From Typha latifolia (taxonomy: Eukaryota > Streptophyta > Magnoliopsida > Poales > Typhaceae): DNA of 64,000 nucleotides. The DNA lies in the NCBI GenBank assembly GCA_019914945.1, contig CM034109.1:10904479-10968478 (forward strand), written 5' to 3'. Numbering within the stretch: the stretch's first letter is position 1; each line of letters starts with the position of its first letter. This document shows, piece by piece, positions 60,131 to 64,000 of the stretch. The notes under the pieces were generated by a model, which did not search any database, was not told the origin of the DNA, and worked only from the letters and a program-made list of their open reading frames with translations. Position numbers and translations under genes: made by a program.

Positions 60131-60595
60131 CCATATAGAAATCATAATCAAGATGTTAGATGTAGAGAACTTTTAATTATTCAAGACAATCACAAACAAA
60201 ATTTTTAAATCTATGCAAACTATTAAAAAAGAGAGAACGAAAGACGAGATTTACGTAGTTCAGCAATGTGCTTATATACACGGACAATGCAAAATTTAAT
60301 CCACTAGTACATATGTAAATAAAATATTTTTTACTAATTTCTCACAAATATAATAGAAAAGTGCTATCTCAAAACTCCCTACAAAATCCTCTATTTTTAA
60401 TCTTCTTTCTTAACCCTAAAACCTCATCATAAAGTATTTATGGGTGTGATTCACAAATGGAAAACTATGTAGGGGCATTCGAACGACTGCCCGAGCGCAT
60501 TCATACGCCCTTTTGCAAGTCTAGTTTGAATGCCCCGTTCGAACGGACTTCAATGCACTTTGAGTGTCAGCTTAGATTGAGCCAAAAAAACCTGA
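60131..60595 (-). repeat. LTR-like relic, copy B (minus orientation)
   Basis: Inverted homologue of 48372-48845. Landmarks on the minus strand run TTGGCTCAATCT, AAAAGGGCGTATG, TTTTAGGGTTAAG, TACTAGTGGATTAAA, CGTTCTCTCTTTTTT and AGTTCTCTACATC. No internal retrotransposon coding sequence lies beside it. Confidence 0.6.
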
Positions 60596-61191
60596 ATTAT
60601 CAGTGGTCTGTGAAGTTTGCTAAGACCTATGCAGCTTAGCCTTATTCAAATCAACATACAGTTGGTAGAAATAATGTGAAAAGTTCCTAACCATATGAAC
60701 CAGGCAAACTAATAAAGCGTCCGGTATTCTAACAATGCAAGAAAATATATGAAAAGAACAGGACCCACTTACTATCACTGTGAAATCAATAGATGAATAT
60801 TAGCAGGTGTTCGGGTGCCGAAAATGCGTCAAGAGAAAAAAAGGGGCAGGGTTTAGAGATTAGGGCGCCGTCATTTGGAAGTACGCCCTTCTGATTATTT
60901 GATTAAGACCGTTCCTTTAGGTTTCTTATCTTAATTTCTATTCCACCTTGTTCAACTATAAAGGGAATCAACTCCCTTCCGGTGGTCGAATCAAACAGTA
61001 ATAGAAACACGACGATCTAAAAGGGAGATCATGACATTCTGTGATCCCTACATATAATTAAAATTCCGAGCGGGATTAAGGAGTGCAAGCATACGAAATA
61101 GTAACTGATCTCCAATCTCCACAGAAGGCAGAGAGCGAGCGGGAGAACGGAACCCTTGGTCCACAAGTAAAGATGATCGCTGGAGCGCAAC

Positions 61192-61193
<2 letters not shown>

Positions 61194-61236
<43 letters not shown>
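61194..61236. repeat. (GA)n microsatellite
   Basis: About 21 GA units. Confidence 0.95.
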
Positions 61237-61238
<2 letters not shown>

Positions 61239-62369
61239 AGCTCACAAGTACATGTCGACCGTGGTATCCGACTTAGAGGGCTGGAATCTATATTGGTCCA
61301 GGTGAGAAACTTTATTTTGATCCAATTATTATCGATTAGGAATTCTTTAGTTGATTCATTTTTTAAGTCCGTGTCAAAATCCATGTGGGATACGGACAGT
61401 TTATTCTTTCAAATTTCAGCGTATAATAAGGGGTTCAATATTTTAATTATTACCATAACATTTGTAGATACAATTATCAGCGCAAAATTAGGATATTAAT
61501 CAACTATTAACTACCATTATCAACTTCTAATTCCACTTCAGAATCTTGTTGTAAGACTATTGTCATTTGACTCATCACAAATTGCTTCTGTGTTCCTATC
61601 ATTCCTTACTCGGTTAATATCACTATCCATTACATCACCTACCATGCCTCCAGCAAAGAATTGATCAGTGGCAACATTCATGGTGGTTATATCAGTTTCA
61701 CTGATACACACACATACCCATGCTGTCAAAATTTATTACTCCAAATGGGAAAAAAGAATGAAGATGCCAACACTAGTACTTTTGGGATATCCAGATTAGT
61801 TTCAGGCCTCAATTGTGAGACGTTTGGCACCATCCACCACAAGAAATTGACCAGTGTAGAATTATAACTCTCAGTGTTGAAATAATGATTTCAACAGGTT
61901 CAATTCAGATTTTCATACAAAACAGCAGCTTTGGGCACTGGTAAATGGCTGCAATAACTCAAGTGATAATGCAACTATCCAACATAAAACCGGCTATAGA
62001 TGCTTCAATTTGGATGACAATGTAGGAACATTCCTGCTCATTACCTTTACAACAAACCAAATGCCCCTATATGAGAATAAAAAAGCAACAACAATATTAG
62101 GGAGGACATCCATGCAGACAAAAAGGAACAAACACAGGCTTGATTTGTAGAAATTAAGCATCTGATAGATTAAACACATTATTAAGTGTCGATGAGAAAA
62201 AGATTACCTTGCAAGAACTTCCCCTAGTACCATAAACCTCCTGTAGGCCACTGTAGGCCTCTCCATTGAGGAAAAACTACCATCATTGACTGAAATCATG
62301 TTCTTGAACTTTTCATGAGATTACGCTTGATTCGGCATATATATTCTCTTGGCAAGCAAAAGATTTCAA

Positions 62370-63304
62370 CTATTGAGCACCCAATTTGGGAATTCCGGTT
62401 GGTAGAGGCAAATCCAAATTCTGAACAGTCCTGAATGTCCTTGGCATCATTTTGTCAACATATAATGTGCCATCCAGGTGATCGCATTCATGCTGTAAAA
62501 TGCGTGCCTGCCAACCACTAGCTTCTATCTTGATGGGACGCCCATCACGGCCCAAACCTGAGACCTCAACCTCAAGGTACCGTTCAACAACCGCTCTAAA
62601 TCCATCAACACTGAGATAGGAGGATTAGTATGATAATCTGCTTCACACTGCTTTGTCATATATGCAAGGGCAAACTAGAGCCAAGTATAAGAATGAATAT
62701 AGTAGCTATCTGTTAGAAAAGAAGTTAATGTGGCAAACTTATTCCAGTATAAGATCAAGCTTAGTGAGAGGAATACTATAATAGAGATAAATAAACCTTA
62801 GAGGTGTAGTAACACTTTTAACATGGCAGTAACAAACTTTTCAAATTGCAATTAAAGTAACCTAGAAGGATAAAATTGACTTTCAGGAAGAACTGAGGTA
62901 GATAAGAAATATAAGTTGGAAAGAATAACATCAAACAACAATTATTTGTGGTTATACAATTTGACTGTTCTGCATTCGGGCCACTGAAATCTTGGAACAA
63001 AAGGAGCTAATTTTTCAAATTACCTCAAGCATCCCTCAAAGAAAAGTGCAGTTTTGTCACTTCTCTTTTTAAGCGTTGGGTTCAGAAGGACCTGTCTCAG
63101 ATAAAAGTTACAAATGACAGATATATCTGGAAGAATTAAAAGAGAGAATTCAACTTATGAAGCAGTGAAGCACATAAAAGTGATACTTTAATACATACTT
63201 TTTGGCATACTTACCAGAAGATCAAAGGGGCGTCGATCTTGTGCTTCAATTTCATTTTTTGGGGCATAACCGATGTATTCCTTAGTATCTTCCAGAACAA
63301 TAAT
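62370..63304 (-). CDS. PDF1A: Peptide deformylase 1A, C-terminal part (5' end outside window)
   Basis: Visible exons on the minus strand: 63215-63304 ([20 protein letters not shown]...), 63024-63091 ([22 protein letters not shown]) and 62370-62610 (to stop), phase-consistent, 133 codons including the stop. Two of the three active-site motifs of deformylases are present: EGCLS, split across the last intron, and HECDH, whose Cys and two His with the Glu bind metal and catalyse removal of the N-formyl group from organelle-made proteins. The first motif (GVGLAAPQ-like) and the targeting peptide are expected upstream, past 64000. The C-terminal [17 protein letters not shown] tail is of the PDF1A (mitochondrial, also plastid) type rather than PDF1B. 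Confidence 0.93.
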
Positions 63305-64000
63305 CTGCAAAACTAAGATCAACAAGATTAGGAAGCTTGCAATTAAAGATTTTTATATTCTATGAGATGATTGAATATTAATTAGTAGAGAAAGTTATAG
63401 CTGGCCATGTTCTTTGGATAATATAAACGAAGTTACAGACTCAAAATTAAACAAAATCATTTAAATATTCTGGAAGCATAGTAAAAACCTACAAGATCCA
63501 ATTTCATGACAAATACCTCTATTTTGAATAAAAAAGGTTAATCTTTGTTGGTCATCCTCTCCTATCTTGCACAGCAGCTTTTCTTACAGTTTTAAAGGTT
63601 GCTGATCCAGATTAGAACCTAGAATTCCAGCGAATCAAATCAGATTACCGTATGGCGAAGCTACTGAATGGGACCATATGAAGTTTACCCAATTTTCAGA
63701 TTCGATTACCGACTTCCCAAGCCTTGGCGGTCAAAGTTAGTGATGGATATTCCAACAATACATTGTAAATGTATAACCTCCTTTATTATGGAAAATTCTT
63801 TCTTATACCATTTTGAGTCATAGAAAGCCAAAGAAAATTTCATGTCCAATAATGTAGCTCAATTGTTTGTCATTTTAGCTAGCAACTCATATTGGAATCT
63901 GATAGAACATAAAATATAAAAACAATAAGCTTTTAAACAGTTTGGCTGGGGAGTTAAAAAGTTTTTAGAGCAGTCGGTCTTTCAGACTGTCTACTCAACT
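63305..64000 (-). other. Intron of PDF1A running off the window
   Basis: AT-rich sequence with no further deformylase exon visible. Most likely an intron whose donor lies beyond 64000. Confidence 0.6.

Larger units (their letters stand above)
59497..62369. other. Intergenic region with LTR-like relic and (GA)n
   Basis: Apart from the LTR-like relic at 60131-60595 and the (GA)n run at 61194-61236, I see no supported gene. Short open frames at 61076-61384 and 61538-61729 have no recognisable family. The right end is the 3' flank of PDF1A. Confidence 0.45.

Noticed and set aside
61538..61729. 63-codon minus frame ending SLTTRF
   Set aside because: It looks protein-like in part, and a transposase scrap is possible, but I could not identify any family or splice partner.

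Overview
This is nuclear DNA of a flowering plant, most likely a monocot. The genes are split by GT-AG introns, intergenic DNA is AT-rich and full of microsatellites, and the set includes an ENOD93 gene, an AMEIOTIC1/SWI1/DYAD meiosis gene, an NLP nitrate-response factor and a chloroplast PP2C. Exons lack the very high GC of grass genes, so a non-grass monocot (a palm, for example) is my guess; that part is inference. I rebuilt the exon models by hand from splice sites, reading-phase continuity and family conservation. The models of the eleven recognisable complete genes close in frame from ATG to stop.

Layout, left to right. On the minus strand: an alpha/beta-hydrolase (534-3717) and a 16-exon gene for a 2,509-residue DmX/Rabconnectin-3/Rav1-like WD40 protein (5273-19788). 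A 583-bp divergent promoter then leads to plus-strand genes: an 883-residue NIN-like protein with RWP-RK and PB1 domains (20372-24063) and a PPH1/TAP38-type thylakoid PP2C (24541-28067). A short minus-strand gene for a secreted PSY-like sulfated-peptide precursor follows (29335-30117), then AM1/SWI1/DYAD (+, 33872-37906), ENOD93 (+, 39757-40424), a three-finger RanBP2-type zinc-finger protein (+, 43350-43991) and an intronless conserved protein of unknown role (+, 46977-48221). The right end holds minus-strand genes: an Asp/Glu racemase-family protein (49549-51496), a small multi-pass membrane protein (53753-56049), a doubtful 98-codon ORF, a decayed TRAPPC2 copy (about 58690-59496) beside a LINE remnant, and the 3' part of peptide deformylase 1A (62370-63304), whose 5' end lies beyond the window.

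There is no operon-like logic; these are independent plant genes. The most unexpected structure is a pair of roughly 230-260 bp inverted repeat arms placed in the first introns of the divergently transcribed DmX-like and NLP genes, symmetric about their shared promoter, with one arm abutting an AT-rich insertion. Other notable items are the easily missed PSY-like peptide gene, two homologous copia-LTR-like relics in opposite orientation 12 kb apart, a duplicated 3' splice site in the TAP38 gene, and an R-to-K change in the eponymous RWP-RK motif. I see no CRISPR array, rRNA or convincing tRNA gene, and nothing viral.
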